Source: CAZTAO01 sp964611645 (GTDB lineage Bacteria; Armatimonadota; UBA5829). From it: DNA of 52,962 bases. Under the pieces are notes generated by a model, which had not been told where the DNA came from, searched no databases, and worked only from the letters and a program-made list of their open reading frames with translations. Location: positions 1-52,962 of the forward strand of contig CAZTAO010000034.1 of NCBI GenBank assembly GCA_964611645.1, written 5' to 3'. Both the position numbers and the translations under genes were made by a program. Position 1 is the first letter of the stretch; each line of letters begins with the position of its first letter. Below are positions 33,684-42,874 of this stretch, piece by piece.

Positions 33684-35846
33684 ATGAAGACATTGACCAG
33701 AGCACTGCTTACGATAGGCGTTGCGCTGATTGGCGTTGGCGCGTGGTGCGCCTCGGTTGGGCAGGACCCGTATATCGGTTACGTTTACCCAGCAGGCGGC
33801 AAGCAGGGCACGGTTTTTCGGGTGACGGTCGCGGGCCAGCGTCTGAGGGCAGCAGGCGATGTGTACGTTTCAGGTGGCGGTGTGCGAGGCACGGTTGTGA
33901 GTTTCCAGGGAGGCTCCGGTCCGCTCAGCAGCGCGCAGCAACAGGAACTGCGGCGTCGGCTTGAGGAGATTCGGGCAAAACGCGGTGGCGCCCCGGCAGC
34001 CAAACCTGCGCCCAACAAGACCCAGAATGCTGCCGCCAACGACAAGCCGATAAAGCTGCCGGACCTTCCTGAACTGCGAGACCTGGAGCAGAAGACCCCC
34101 GCGCAGCTTCGGTGGATAGCTGACAGGTTCCTCAACAACGCGAAACGGCCCAAGGCTCCGATCGCGGAGCAGGTGACCCTGGAGATAACCGTAGATGCCG
34201 ACGCCGCGCCCGGTGATCGCGAACTCCGTCTGCGAACACCTGCCGGGCTGACCAATCCGCTGGTGTTCCAGGTAAGCCAGATCTCCGAGGTTCGTGAGCC
34301 GGACAAGGACGCGGAATTCGCGCCGCCGCTTGGGCCATCGCAGCCCCCGGTTGTCCTCAATGGCCAGATAATGCCCGGCGAGGTTGACCGATTCCAGCTT
34401 CAGCTCAAAGCGGGGCAGACTTTGGCGGTCGATGCAGAGGCTCGCAAGCTGATCCCATATCTGGCGGATGCCGTGCCGGGATGGTTCCAGGCTGTGGCGG
34501 CTTTGCGTGACTCCGACGGCAGGGAAGTCGCCTACGATGACGACTGCGGTTTCGACCCCGACCCGGCGTTGGCATTCAAGGCTGCCAGGGACGGAGTATA
34601 CACCCTGGAGATCCGAGACTCCATATACAGGGGAAGACAGGACTTCGTATACCGCGTTTACGTTACAGAGGAGTCCAAGACTGATGGGAAGCAACCTGCC
34701 ATGTTGGCTCAAGCGCATTTCTTGGTTTCGACACCGCTCAACCAGCAGAGTGAGGTGGAACCGAACGATACCGGGCTGAGGTCTGTGCCTGTCAAACTGC
34801 CGCGGGTCATCAGCGGCTGCATTGGCCGCCCGGGCGACAAAGACCTGTTCCGGTTCGAGGGGAAAGCGGGGGACACCGTGGTGGCGGAGGTCTCTGCCCG
34901 CAGAGTGGGTTCTTCCCTGGATTCGCTTCTGCGCCTGCTGGACGCGAAAGGCCGAGTTGTTGCCTGGAACGATGACTCCAAGGGCGTGAACCTGGATATG
35001 CTTACCCACCAGGCGGACTCGATTCTGTCCGCCAAGTTGCCAAAGACCGGCGCCTACTACGCGCAAGTTTCAGATCCTCAAGGCCACGGAGGCCCCGATT
35101 ACTACTATTCACTGCGGATAGGGCCGCCCCAGCCGGACTTCGAACTAAGGCTCGCGCCGTCGGCTCTGAATGTTACCGCGGGCCGGACTGTCCTAGCGAC
35201 GGTCTACGCAATCCGAAAGGATGGCTGGTCCGGCGATATCGACATCGCGCTCAAGGAAGCTCCGGCGGGGTTCGTTCTGAGCGGCGGGAGAATCCCCAAA
35301 GGCCGGGACTGCGTCCGGGTGACCCTGGCAGCGCCCCTCGGGCGGATCGCGCGAGTCATCAAGCTTGAACTCGAGGGCCGCGCGCAGATAGGCGGGAAGA
35401 CTGTTGTGCGACCGGTGGTCCCGTGCGACAACCTGATGCAGGCGTTTGCTTACCAGCACCTGGTAGCTTCGGGCGAGCTGCTGGCAACTGTTGTTCCGGG
35501 CGGTTACCGACTGCCGACTATAGAGGTGGCCGGTTCAACTCCCCTGCGGCTTCGAGCGGGTGGGCGGAGCGAGGTCAAGGTATCGATGCGCCCCAGTTTA
35601 CCCAACACCCAGATTAAGCTCGAACTCACCGACCCGCCGGACGGGCTGATCCTAAAGGAAGTGAAAGCTACGCCTGACGGGTTCACGCTTGTGCTCGATG
35701 CCGACAAGAAACTCGCCGGATACTCGGACAACCTGATTATCGGCGCGTTCACAGATCTGAACATGACCCCGCAGAACCCGGATGCTCCGAAGCAGAGGGT
35801 ATCGATCGGCGCTCTGCCGGCAGTAGCGTATGAGGTAACGAAGTAG
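33684..35846 (+). CDS. Secreted PPC-domain (pre-peptidase C-terminal-like) protein
   Basis: A 720-residue exported protein of mainly beta structure with signal peptide LLTIGVALIGVGAWCAS. An IPT-like first domain (YVYPAGGKQGTVFRVTVAGQ) is followed by an alanine-rich and charged helical linker (about residues 90-160). At least two PPC-like beta-sandwich units then follow (VEPNDTGLRSVPVKLPRVISGCIGRPGDKDLFRFE is one). The start is ATG at 33684 with GGAGGA eight bases upstream, and it follows the DUF1501 stop by two bases. It is the usual third gene beside DUF1549/DUF1501 pairs and probably a binding or scaffold protein. Confidence 0.82.
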   Translation: MKTLTRALLTIGVALIGVGAWCASVGQDPYIGYVYPAGGKQGTVFRVTVAGQRLRAAGDVYVSGGGVRGTVVSFQGGSGPLSSAQQQELRRRLEEIRAKRGGAPAAKPAPNKTQNAAANDKPIKLPDLPELRDLEQKTPAQLRWIADRFLNNAKRPKAPIAEQVTLEITVDADAAPGDRELRLRTPAGLTNPLVFQVSQISEVREPDKDAEFAPPLGPSQPPVVLNGQIMPGEVDRFQLQLKAGQTLAVDAEARKLIPYLADAVPGWFQAVAALRDSDGREVAYDDDCGFDPDPALAFKAARDGVYTLEIRDSIYRGRQDFVYRVYVTEESKTDGKQPAMLAQAHFLVSTPLNQQSEVEPNDTGLRSVPVKLPRVISGCIGRPGDKDLFRFEGKAGDTVVAEVSARRVGSSLDSLLRLLDAKGRVVAWNDDSKGVNLDMLTHQADSILSAKLPKTGAYYAQVSDPQGHGGPDYYYSLRIGPPQPDFELRLAPSALNVTAGRTVLATVYAIRKDGWSGDIDIALKEAPAGFVLSGGRIPKGRDCVRVTLAAPLGRIARVIKLELEGRAQIGGKTVVRPVVPCDNLMQAFAYQHLVASGELLATVVPGGYRLPTIEVAGSTPLRLRAGGRSEVKVSMRPSLPNTQIKLELTDPPDGLILKEVKATPDGFTLVLDADKKLAGYSDNLIIGAFTDLNMTPQNPDAPKQRVSIGALPAVAYEVTK

Positions 35847-35848
35847 CA

Positions 35849-37045
35849 ATGATCAGCACGCAACAAGGGTTGAGTTTCCACTCGCTGGACTGTGGACCGA
35901 TTCCCGCCCAGGTTAACTTTTCTCGGTTTCAAGGGCAAAGCGGTGTGGTCGAATATCATTTGACGGTCCACCCCACCGACTACGCGGGTTTCCCGGAGCA
36001 GTTGGAGTGGACGCTCAGCGCATATCTTGATGCGCTCAACACGCTTGGGTTGGATACCAACTCCGGTGTGTTCAGGCGGTTCCTGTGCAGCGATCTGCCT
36101 AACCAGGCAGCGGAGCTTGAGGAGCATTCCCTGGCCAATCCCCGGAGTTCCGACGAGCCTTGCGCTGTTTCCTGGGTCTCTCAGCCTCCCGCAAGCCCTG
36201 CAAAGGTTGCGCTCTGGGCTTATCATATCGAAGATCCAAACGGGGCGCTGGACAAGTGGAAGGTCGCCTCGCTGTCAGTCCGTCGAGGAGAGCTTACGCA
36301 CGTGTGGACAACCGGCCTCACCTGCACGGACCAGAGCACATCGTACGGCCAGACCAAAGGGATACTCAAGCGGTACGAGAGCTATCTCCAGGCTCAGGGG
36401 CTGAACCTCGCTGACCACGTGATCCGCACCTGGTTCTTCGTCCGGAACATAGATGCGAACTACCATGGGCTGGTCGAGGCCAGGAAAGAGGCATTTGCCC
36501 AGCGTGGTCTCACACCCGATACCCACTTCATCGCCAGCACCGGGATAGAGGGGGCGTCTTCGGATACAGCGGCCGAGGTCTTGATGGATGCCTACGCGAT
36601 CTCTGGAGTGCGCAAAGACCAGATCAGGTTCCTCTGCGCTCCGGAGCATCTCTGCCCGACCCACATCTACGGGGTTACCTTCGAGCGCGGAGTGTCGGTG
36701 GATTACCGCGACCGAAGGCACATACTCATTTCAGGCACCGCCAGCATAGACAGCGCGGGCACGATCGTGCACCCCGGCGACGTCTTGCGCCAACTGGACC
36801 GCACTCTGGAGAACGTGGAAGCACTGCTCCGGCAAGCCGAGGCGGGACTCCAGGACGTGTGCGCGTTCATTGTCTACGCGCGTGACCCGGCGGATGTCGG
36901 CGCGGTGGCCTGCGCCATGCGAGAGCGCCTTGGCCCGGCGCCGATCCAGACAGTGGTCGCCCCGGTCTGCCGACCAGGGTGGCTGGTGGAGATCGAATGC
37001 ATGGCTATCGTAACCGCTGACAGGTCTGAGTTGCCGGCTTTCTGA
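35849..37045 (+). CDS. RidA-like (YjgF/chorismatase-like) protein
   Basis: A 398-residue cytosolic protein with no signal peptide. The C-terminal 130 residues resemble the RidA/YjgF fold (YRDRRHILISGTASIDSAG, HPGDVLRQLDRTLENVEALL, then ECMAIVTADRSELPAF). The N-terminal half resembles a second, degenerate copy (DALNTLGLDTNSGVFRRFL). This two-domain plan recalls FkbO-type chorismatases, but I cannot confirm substrate residues. It starts two bases after the PPC gene stop, so it is probably in that operon although soluble. Confidence 0.6.
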   Translation: MISTQQGLSFHSLDCGPIPAQVNFSRFQGQSGVVEYHLTVHPTDYAGFPEQLEWTLSAYLDALNTLGLDTNSGVFRRFLCSDLPNQAAELEEHSLANPRSSDEPCAVSWVSQPPASPAKVALWAYHIEDPNGALDKWKVASLSVRRGELTHVWTTGLTCTDQSTSYGQTKGILKRYESYLQAQGLNLADHVIRTWFFVRNIDANYHGLVEARKEAFAQRGLTPDTHFIASTGIEGASSDTAAEVLMDAYAISGVRKDQIRFLCAPEHLCPTHIYGVTFERGVSVDYRDRRHILISGTASIDSAGTIVHPGDVLRQLDRTLENVEALLRQAEAGLQDVCAFIVYARDPADVGAVACAMRERLGPAPIQTVVAPVCRPGWLVEIECMAIVTADRSELPAF

Positions 37046-37075
37046 CACCTCGGGAGCGCGCGAGCCGCCAGATGT

Positions 37076-37930
37076 CTATACAGGGACAGGGACCAGCAAG
37101 ACCGGACACGGAGCCTGCCGCATGACTTTCTCGCTTACTGTGCCGATCACCGCTGCCGCGAGCGACTGTCTGTGCACAGCCGCCAGGACTACCAGGTCGG
37201 CCTGCTCGTCGGTGGCTAGCTGCACTATCTGCTCGGACGGGTCTCCCTTACGTACCACCGCATCGTAATCGCACGTGGCGTGGGCTTTGTTGGGCAACCA
37301 CTCGCACAACTGCTGCTTGGCGTTCTCTTCATTGTCATCTGGCCCGATTATATGGGTCACAATGAGCCTGGCTCCGAATGCCTCCGCCATAGATGCGGCC
37401 GTCGTCAGTGTCTGTCGCGAAGCCGTCGAGAAGTCGAACGGCACAAGTATTCTCTTGAAATGCACATCCTTGTCTCCGCCGTGGGACTTCTCCCTCACGG
37501 CAAGCACCGGAACGGTCGATCTCACGGCAACCCCCTCCGCCACACTCCCCATCAGCACTCGCTTCAGGCCGGACTTGCCCGTGGTACCCATCACGATGTA
37601 ATCGGCGTCGATTGCGGCAGATTCATCCAGTATGGCCTCGACCGGCGGCGAGTCCACTATCCTGTAGGATATGCCCCCGAGTTTGCAGCGCGGCTCGACA
37701 TAGCCCTTCAGGTTGACTTCCGCCTCCTGCTGCTGCTTCTCCAACTCTTTGACCAACCCGTCGACCTGGGCTGAGGTAAACTCCAGAGGCGGCTCAAAAC
37801 GCTCGGCGTGCATTACCGTCAGCTTCGCCCCAAGCTTGTCGGTTAATACACACGCATATTGCAGCGCGCGGTCCGACTCCTCGCCGAAGTCGATCGGGCA
37901 CAGGACCTGCAGTTGCTTCCGGCTTGCCAT
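37076..37930 (-). CDS. Tandem universal stress protein
   Basis: A 284-residue protein of two UspA domains. The first has the ATP-binding pattern G-2x-G-9x-G-S (MGTTGKSGLKRVLMGSVAEG). The second has LAAVHRQSLAAAVIGTVSEK, which lacks the first two glycines, so it probably does not bind ATP. GGGAGGT lies eight bases before the ATG. It follows the RND pump by three bases, so it is the last gene of the efflux operon. Confidence 0.88.
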   Translation of the reverse strand: MASRKQLQVLCPIDFGEESDRALQYACVLTDKLGAKLTVMHAERFEPPLEFTSAQVDGLVKELEKQQQEAEVNLKGYVEPRCKLGGISYRIVDSPPVEAILDESAAIDADYIVMGTTGKSGLKRVLMGSVAEGVAVRSTVPVLAVREKSHGGDKDVHFKRILVPFDFSTASRQTLTTAASMAEAFGARLIVTHIIGPDDNEENAKQQLCEWLPNKAHATCDYDAVVRKGDPSEQIVQLATDEQADLVVLAAVHRQSLAAAVIGTVSEKVMRQAPCPVLLVPVPV

Positions 37931-37933
37931 TGC

Positions 37934-40900
37934 TTACAACCTCCCGCTTTCGCTCATATAGTACAGGACGGGGACAGCCATCCTTGATAGCAGGGTCGAT
38001 GCTATCTCGCCCGCCATCAGCGAAATCGCGAGGCCCTGGAATATCGGGTCCATGAGGATTACCGACGCGCCCACAAGCACTGCGGCGGCAGTCAGAAGCA
38101 TCGGGCGGAACCTCACGGCCCCGGCATCCACCACTGCATCCTCCAGCGACATCCCCTGCTTGCGCCGCAGCTCGATGAAGTCGACCAGGATGATGGAGTT
38201 TCGCACTATGATACCCGCCCCCGCGATGAAGCCAATCATGGAGGTAGCGGTGAAGAAAGCTCCCATCAGAGCGTGAGCCGGCAGGATACCGATGAGAGTC
38301 AGCGGGATCGGCGCCATTATCACCAGCGGGGTCTTGAACGACTTGAACCAGGCCACCACAAGTATGTAGATCAGCACCAGCACCGCCGCAAACGCAGTGC
38401 CCATGTCTCGGAACACCTCGTATGTGATATGCCACTCGCCATCCCATTTCATACCGTACTTGGTCGTATCGAACGGGGATGTGGTGGTATAGCGTTTGAC
38501 TTCATAGCCCAGCGGCGTGGTCATCTTGCTTATCGCACGGTTCATCTTCCCAATCGCGTATACCGGGCTTTCCTGCGAACCGGCGACGTCACCGGTCACA
38601 TAAACCACCGGCTTCAGGTTCTTGTGGTAGATGCTGCGGTCCTGGGTGGTCTGCTTTACCTGCACCAGTTCGCCCAGCGGCACTAGGTTGCCGGAGGCGC
38701 CCTGAAGCTGGATGCCCAGTATCTCCTGAAGGCTCGACCTCTGCGCAAGGGGAAGTTGCAGATGAATGGCCACATCCTCAACAGCGTCGGGAATGTGGGC
38801 CAGTTCCACCCCACTCCCAGCCACCGCCAGCGCGATGGTCTGCGTGAGTCGGTCTGTCGGGATGCCATTCAGGGCGGCTTTCTCTTTGTCGGGTATCAGG
38901 TCGTATTTGGTCTGGTAGTCCTCGACGTACCAGTCCACGTCGGTCACTCCCTCGGTCTTTTGGAAGACATCCTTGATGCGGTTTGCCATGTCCCATCGAG
39001 TCTCATCGTCGGGTCCGTAGACCTCGGCGACCAGAGTCTGCAGGACCGGAGGCCCAGGCGGGACTTCCGCAACCTTGGCGTTCGCGCCGTATTTGAGCGC
39101 AATCTCGTGAATCCTGCCACGGACCGACTTCGCGATGGCGTGGCTCTGGCGCTTGCGCTCGTTCTTTCCGACGAGGTTGACCTGGATATCCGCCACATTG
39201 CACCCGCGCCGGAGGAAGTAGTGGCGCACGAGGCCGTTGAAGTTGTAGGGGCTTGCGACCCCGACGTATGTCTGGAGGTTCGTGACTTCGGGCACGGTGC
39301 GCAGGTAGTCCGCAATGGCGCTGGTGGCGTCGGATGTCTGCTCCAGAGTTGTTCCCTCGGGCATGTCCACAATGACCTGGAACTCGCTCTTGTTGTCGAA
39401 TGGCAGCATCTTGACCGTTACCCACTTCAGCGGCAGCAGAGCCATCGCCGCCAGCAGCAGCACAACCATCATCCCCAGGAAACGATGTCTCTTGCCTGAA
39501 CTAGCGATGAGCGGGTTCATGATCTGCCGGTAGAAGCGAGTGGTCCAGCCTTCCTGGGTGGAAGAGTGTTCAGCGCCGTGGCCGCCACCGGCCTCGGACT
39601 TCAGGATTCGGAACGATGCCCACGGCGAGATAATGAATGCTATCAGCAGCGAGAACAGCATAGCCGCAGTCGCGCCGATTGGAATAGGCCGCATGTATGG
39701 CCCCATCAGCCCGCCCACAAAGGCCAGTGGCAGGATCGCGGCAATTACCGCGAAAGTGGCCAGGATGGTGGGGTTGCCTACCTCATCGACAGCCTCCGCC
39801 GCCACCTCCATCAGGTTGCGCTCCCGGTTGGATTGCATCCTGAAGTGGCGGACTATATTCTCAACCACCACTATCGCGTCGTCCACCAAGATTCCTATCG
39901 AGAATATCAAGGCAAACAGCGTGATCCGGTTCAGGGTGTAGCCGTAGAGGTAGAAGACCAGCAGGGTCAGCGCGAGAGTCACCGGCACCGCTATCGCTAC
40001 AACAATCGACTCCCGCTTGCCCAGCGCAAATGCGATGAGCAGAGTGACCGAGATAATGGCGATGAGCATGTGCAGGAGAAGCTCGTTGGACTTCTCGGTT
40101 GAGGTCTCGCCGTAGTCGCGCGTCACGGTGTAGTGGACGTCAGCCGGGATCATCTTGCCCTCGAGGGTCTTCAGCTTCTCCTTGACGGCGTGCGCGACCA
40201 GAATGGCGTTCTTCCCCTGCCGCTTTGCAACTGAGAGGGTGACCGCGGGCCGAACGCCTTTTGCCGTGACCGTGGATTCCTCGCCGTGCGATCCCTGGCC
40301 GAATGCTATATTGACGTATTGGCTTGGCTCCTCGGGACCATCCGTGACTGTGGCTACTTCCTCCAGAAATACCGGCCTGCCGTTCGGCGTGCCGACGACT
40401 ACCTTGCCCACGTCCTGCGGAGTCCGGAGGAACTGGCCCGTCTGCAGGGCGAACTCATAGTTGTTGTTGGCGAAATGTCCGGCGGGGTATTGGGCGTTTG
40501 CTCCGGTGATGGCCTGCTGTATTGCGCCTGGTGACAGCCCATAAGCCGCCAGCTTTGAAGCATCCAGCGTGACCTTCACCTGCCGTCGCAGCCCGCCGAT
40601 GACCATAGTCTGCGAGACATCGGTTACCGACTTGATTTCGTTTTCCACCTGGGCAACAAGCCGCCTGAGCTGGTAACCATCGTAACCATCACCCCAGAAT
40701 GTCAGCGCCAGTATCGGCACGTCGTCGATGGAGCGCGGCTTGATGAGCGGTTGGCTCGCGCCGGGCGGAATAAGATCGAAGTTGGAGTACATCTTGTTGT
40801 AGAGCTTGAGGATGCTGTCTTCGATGTTCTGACCGACAGTGAACCTCACCACAGCCATGGATCCCCCGGGGCTGCTTGTGGAGTAGACGTACTCAACCCC

Positions 40901-41146
40901 GGGGATCTCCCAGATGAGCCGCTCCATCGGGTTGGTTATGCGCTTCTCCACTTCCTTGGCGGTGGCGCCGGGCATTTGCACGAACACATCCACCATCGGC
41001 ACGATGATCTGCGGTTCCTCTTCTCGTGGCGTCAGAACAACCGCAAATATCCCCAGAAGCACAGACGCGATTATTATCAGCGGGGTCAGCTTGGAGTCGA
41101 TGAAGTACTTGGCGATCCGCCCGGCCAGTCCCAAATGCTTGTCCAT
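37934..41146 (-). CDS. RND efflux pump, inner-membrane subunit
   Basis: A 1,070-residue proton-driven pump of the AcrB/CusA superfamily. It has 12 helices, two large periplasmic domains and the proton-relay Asp pair in helix 4 (GILVDDAIVVVENIVRHF), which is more like drug-type (HAE) than typical heavy-metal pumps. The N-terminus has LTPREEEPQIIVPMVDVFV, a mark of a clade often found beside CsoR-type regulators. The start is ATG at 41146, overlapping the adaptor stop (TGATG), with GAGGGG five bases upstream. The substrate is not settled; see the operon finding. Confidence 0.93.
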   Translation of the reverse strand: MDKHLGLAGRIAKYFIDSKLTPLIIIASVLLGIFAVVLTPREEEPQIIVPMVDVFVQMPGATAKEVEKRITNPMERLIWEIPGVEYVYSTSSPGGSMAVVRFTVGQNIEDSILKLYNKMYSNFDLIPPGASQPLIKPRSIDDVPILALTFWGDGYDGYQLRRLVAQVENEIKSVTDVSQTMVIGGLRRQVKVTLDASKLAAYGLSPGAIQQAITGANAQYPAGHFANNNYEFALQTGQFLRTPQDVGKVVVGTPNGRPVFLEEVATVTDGPEEPSQYVNIAFGQGSHGEESTVTAKGVRPAVTLSVAKRQGKNAILVAHAVKEKLKTLEGKMIPADVHYTVTRDYGETSTEKSNELLLHMLIAIISVTLLIAFALGKRESIVVAIAVPVTLALTLLVFYLYGYTLNRITLFALIFSIGILVDDAIVVVENIVRHFRMQSNRERNLMEVAAEAVDEVGNPTILATFAVIAAILPLAFVGGLMGPYMRPIPIGATAAMLFSLLIAFIISPWASFRILKSEAGGGHGAEHSSTQEGWTTRFYRQIMNPLIASSGKRHRFLGMMVVLLLAAMALLPLKWVTVKMLPFDNKSEFQVIVDMPEGTTLEQTSDATSAIADYLRTVPEVTNLQTYVGVASPYNFNGLVRHYFLRRGCNVADIQVNLVGKNERKRQSHAIAKSVRGRIHEIALKYGANAKVAEVPPGPPVLQTLVAEVYGPDDETRWDMANRIKDVFQKTEGVTDVDWYVEDYQTKYDLIPDKEKAALNGIPTDRLTQTIALAVAGSGVELAHIPDAVEDVAIHLQLPLAQRSSLQEILGIQLQGASGNLVPLGELVQVKQTTQDRSIYHKNLKPVVYVTGDVAGSQESPVYAIGKMNRAISKMTTPLGYEVKRYTTTSPFDTTKYGMKWDGEWHITYEVFRDMGTAFAAVLVLIYILVVAWFKSFKTPLVIMAPIPLTLIGILPAHALMGAFFTATSMIGFIAGAGIIVRNSIILVDFIELRRKQGMSLEDAVVDAGAVRFRPMLLTAAAVLVGASVILMDPIFQGLAISLMAGEIASTLLSRMAVPVLYYMSESGRL

Positions 41147-42594
41147 CACTGCCCCTCAACTCTGGCGAGAGCGCCATCTGTCAGTACGCCACTGTTCTCG
41201 ACTATCACCCGTTCCCCGGCCCTCAGTCCCGATACCGCTTCCAGGCCACCGTCGGTCTTCCGGCCGAACTTCACTGGTCGCATCCTGACCCGATCCTGGC
41301 TGTCCACGATAAAGACGCTCGACAGCCCGCCCTCGTTGTGAATGGCAGCCTCCGGCACTATGACGCCCTGGGACTTGCCGACGGCGAAGCTGATCCTGCC
41401 GAACTCCCCGGATCGCGCTTTGAGGCTTGCGGGCAGGTCTACTTTCACCAGGAACTTGTGGCTGCCTGCGTCTCCTGCGGGAGATATGAGGGCAACCTTG
41501 CCGACGGCCGTTCTTTCCGCCGCGCCAATGATCACATTCACGCTCTTGCCAACACTCATACTTCCGGCCGCGCTATCGGGCACGGTGACTTCCAGGCGGT
41601 AGTTGGAGTCGGCCTGGATAGAGATCATCGGGATACCGGGCGACACTGTATCACCGGGGTCCACCATTCGCGCGGAGACAACCCCGGAGGTGGGGGCGGT
41701 GATGGTAGCGTAGGCGAGTTGGGTCCGGGCGAACTGCAGAGCTGCCCGAGCCTGGTTGACTCCGGATGCCGCCACCTTCGCATTGCTCACGCTCATCCGG
41801 TTCTGGATGATGGAAGCTTTGGCCATCCGCAGGTTTTCTTCGGCCTGCCTGACCTGCTGCTGCGCGGCGGAGATATCCTGAGTTCGGGAGCCTTCCTCTG
41901 TCAGGTTCGCCTGCTCCTTTGCGGACTCGAACTGAGCCTTGGCTATGTCGTAAGCCATCTGGGTTGAGTCCAGCCGCTGCTTCGGGATAACATCCTGATC
42001 GTACAGGCGCTGCATTCGGTCCAGTTCGATCTGGGCGTTCTTGAGTTGCGCCTCCGCCTGGGCAACCGCGAAATGAGCCTGCGCCCGCTGCTGCTTGCGG
42101 GGCCCCGCCTTGACCAGGGATAACTGCTCCTGCGCGGCCTTCAGAGCGGCCTGCGCGCTGGCTATGCCGGTGCTGGTCTGGGCTTTCTGGAGATCGATGG
42201 CTGTGTAGGCTCGCCCGGAACCGGCGGATGCGGCATTCACGGCCGCCTGGGCCTGTGCAACCTGCGCCTGAAGATCGCGGGATTCCAGCCGGGCTATCAC
42301 CTGCCCCCGGCTCACACGGTCGCCTTCCTGCACATACACCGCAGTGACATTGCTCATGATCTTCGGAGCAACCTGTGCTTCCGTCGCAGGGCGCACTGTC
42401 CCGGACGCAGTTACCTCACCAGGTATCTCCGACGAACTGAGGGTAACGGTCTTCACCGTGATAGCGGCTTCCTCGGCTTGGTGTTCCGGTTCCGCGCGTT
42501 TTCCTCTGGTGGCCATAACCACAATCACCAGCAGCACTATAACCACCAACCCTGGAATGAGCCACTTGCGGCCCCGCTTCGCAACCTTTTGCAT
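41146..42594 (-). CDS. RND periplasmic adaptor (membrane fusion protein)
   Basis: A 482-residue adaptor that links the pump to TolC. It has an N-terminal helix (about residues 10-28), a lipoyl half (KIMSNVTAVYVQEGDRVSRG), a long alpha-helical hairpin (about 100-280), the second lipoyl half (LAYATITAPTSGVVSARMVD) and beta-barrel parts. The start is ATG at 42594, with AAGGAG seven bases upstream; ATG at 42597 is as plausible. The frame overlaps the pump gene. There are no Met-rich or His-rich metal motifs like those of CusB. Confidence 0.92.
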   Translation of the reverse strand: MQKVAKRGRKWLIPGLVVIVLLVIVVMATRGKRAEPEHQAEEAAITVKTVTLSSSEIPGEVTASGTVRPATEAQVAPKIMSNVTAVYVQEGDRVSRGQVIARLESRDLQAQVAQAQAAVNAASAGSGRAYTAIDLQKAQTSTGIASAQAALKAAQEQLSLVKAGPRKQQRAQAHFAVAQAEAQLKNAQIELDRMQRLYDQDVIPKQRLDSTQMAYDIAKAQFESAKEQANLTEEGSRTQDISAAQQQVRQAEENLRMAKASIIQNRMSVSNAKVAASGVNQARAALQFARTQLAYATITAPTSGVVSARMVDPGDTVSPGIPMISIQADSNYRLEVTVPDSAAGSMSVGKSVNVIIGAAERTAVGKVALISPAGDAGSHKFLVKVDLPASLKARSGEFGRISFAVGKSQGVIVPEAAIHNEGGLSSVFIVDSQDRVRMRPVKFGRKTDGGLEAVSGLRAGERVIVENSGVLTDGALARVEGQ

Positions 42595-42612
42595 CATCAA
42601 TCTCCTTCGATC

Positions 42613-42798
42613 CTATTTGAGTCCGAACCGCCGCAGGATGCCCATCATCGGACACCAGTTGGTAAATGCTGATTGGAACAGGTTGAGCCCAACGAACCCG
42701 GTGAACAAGTACCAGTAGGGGTTCACCCAATAGCCCAGGGCAAGGCTGATAACTACAAATGCGCCGCCCACTCCGCGCACCATTCTATCTACTGTCAT
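42613..42798 (-). CDS. DUF2892 small membrane protein
   Basis: A 61-residue protein with two hydrophobic segments (GGAFVVISLALGYWV and YWYLFTGFVGLNLFQSAF) and the C-terminal NWCPMMGILRRFG, which is diagnostic for DUF2892, the membrane part of YgaP-type rhodanese proteins. The single Cys in the CPM motif may handle sulfur. The start is ATG at 42798 with GAGGA seven bases upstream; a longer frame exists but lacks a site. It is between serpin and adaptor genes in the efflux operon. Confidence 0.85.
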   Translation of the reverse strand: MTVDRMVRGVGGAFVVISLALGYWVNPYWYLFTGFVGLNLFQSAFTNWCPMMGILRRFGLK

Positions 42799-42828
42799 TT
42801 TACTTTCCTCCATCACTGTTCTGTATCA

Positions 42829-42855
42829 TCCCTCCAGGCATCTTACCTGGAGGGA
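42829..42855. repeat. CTCCAGG hairpin in the efflux operon
   Basis: Arms TCCCTCCAGG (42829-42838) and CCTGGAGGGA (42846-42855) form a perfect 10-pair stem with a 7-base loop. The same stem occurs at 48264-48296. It lies between the serpin stop and the DUF2892 start and may lower expression downstream or protect the upstream mRNA. Confidence 0.7.
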
Positions 42856-42874
42856 ACACGCGCCACTGGAACAC

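Noticed and set aside
32281..33705. A 474-residue minus-strand frame over DUF1501
   Set aside because: Antisense shadow; DUF1501 is clear on the plus strand.
33870..35066. A 398-residue minus-strand frame over the PPC-type gene
   Set aside because: Antisense shadow of a real secreted protein gene.
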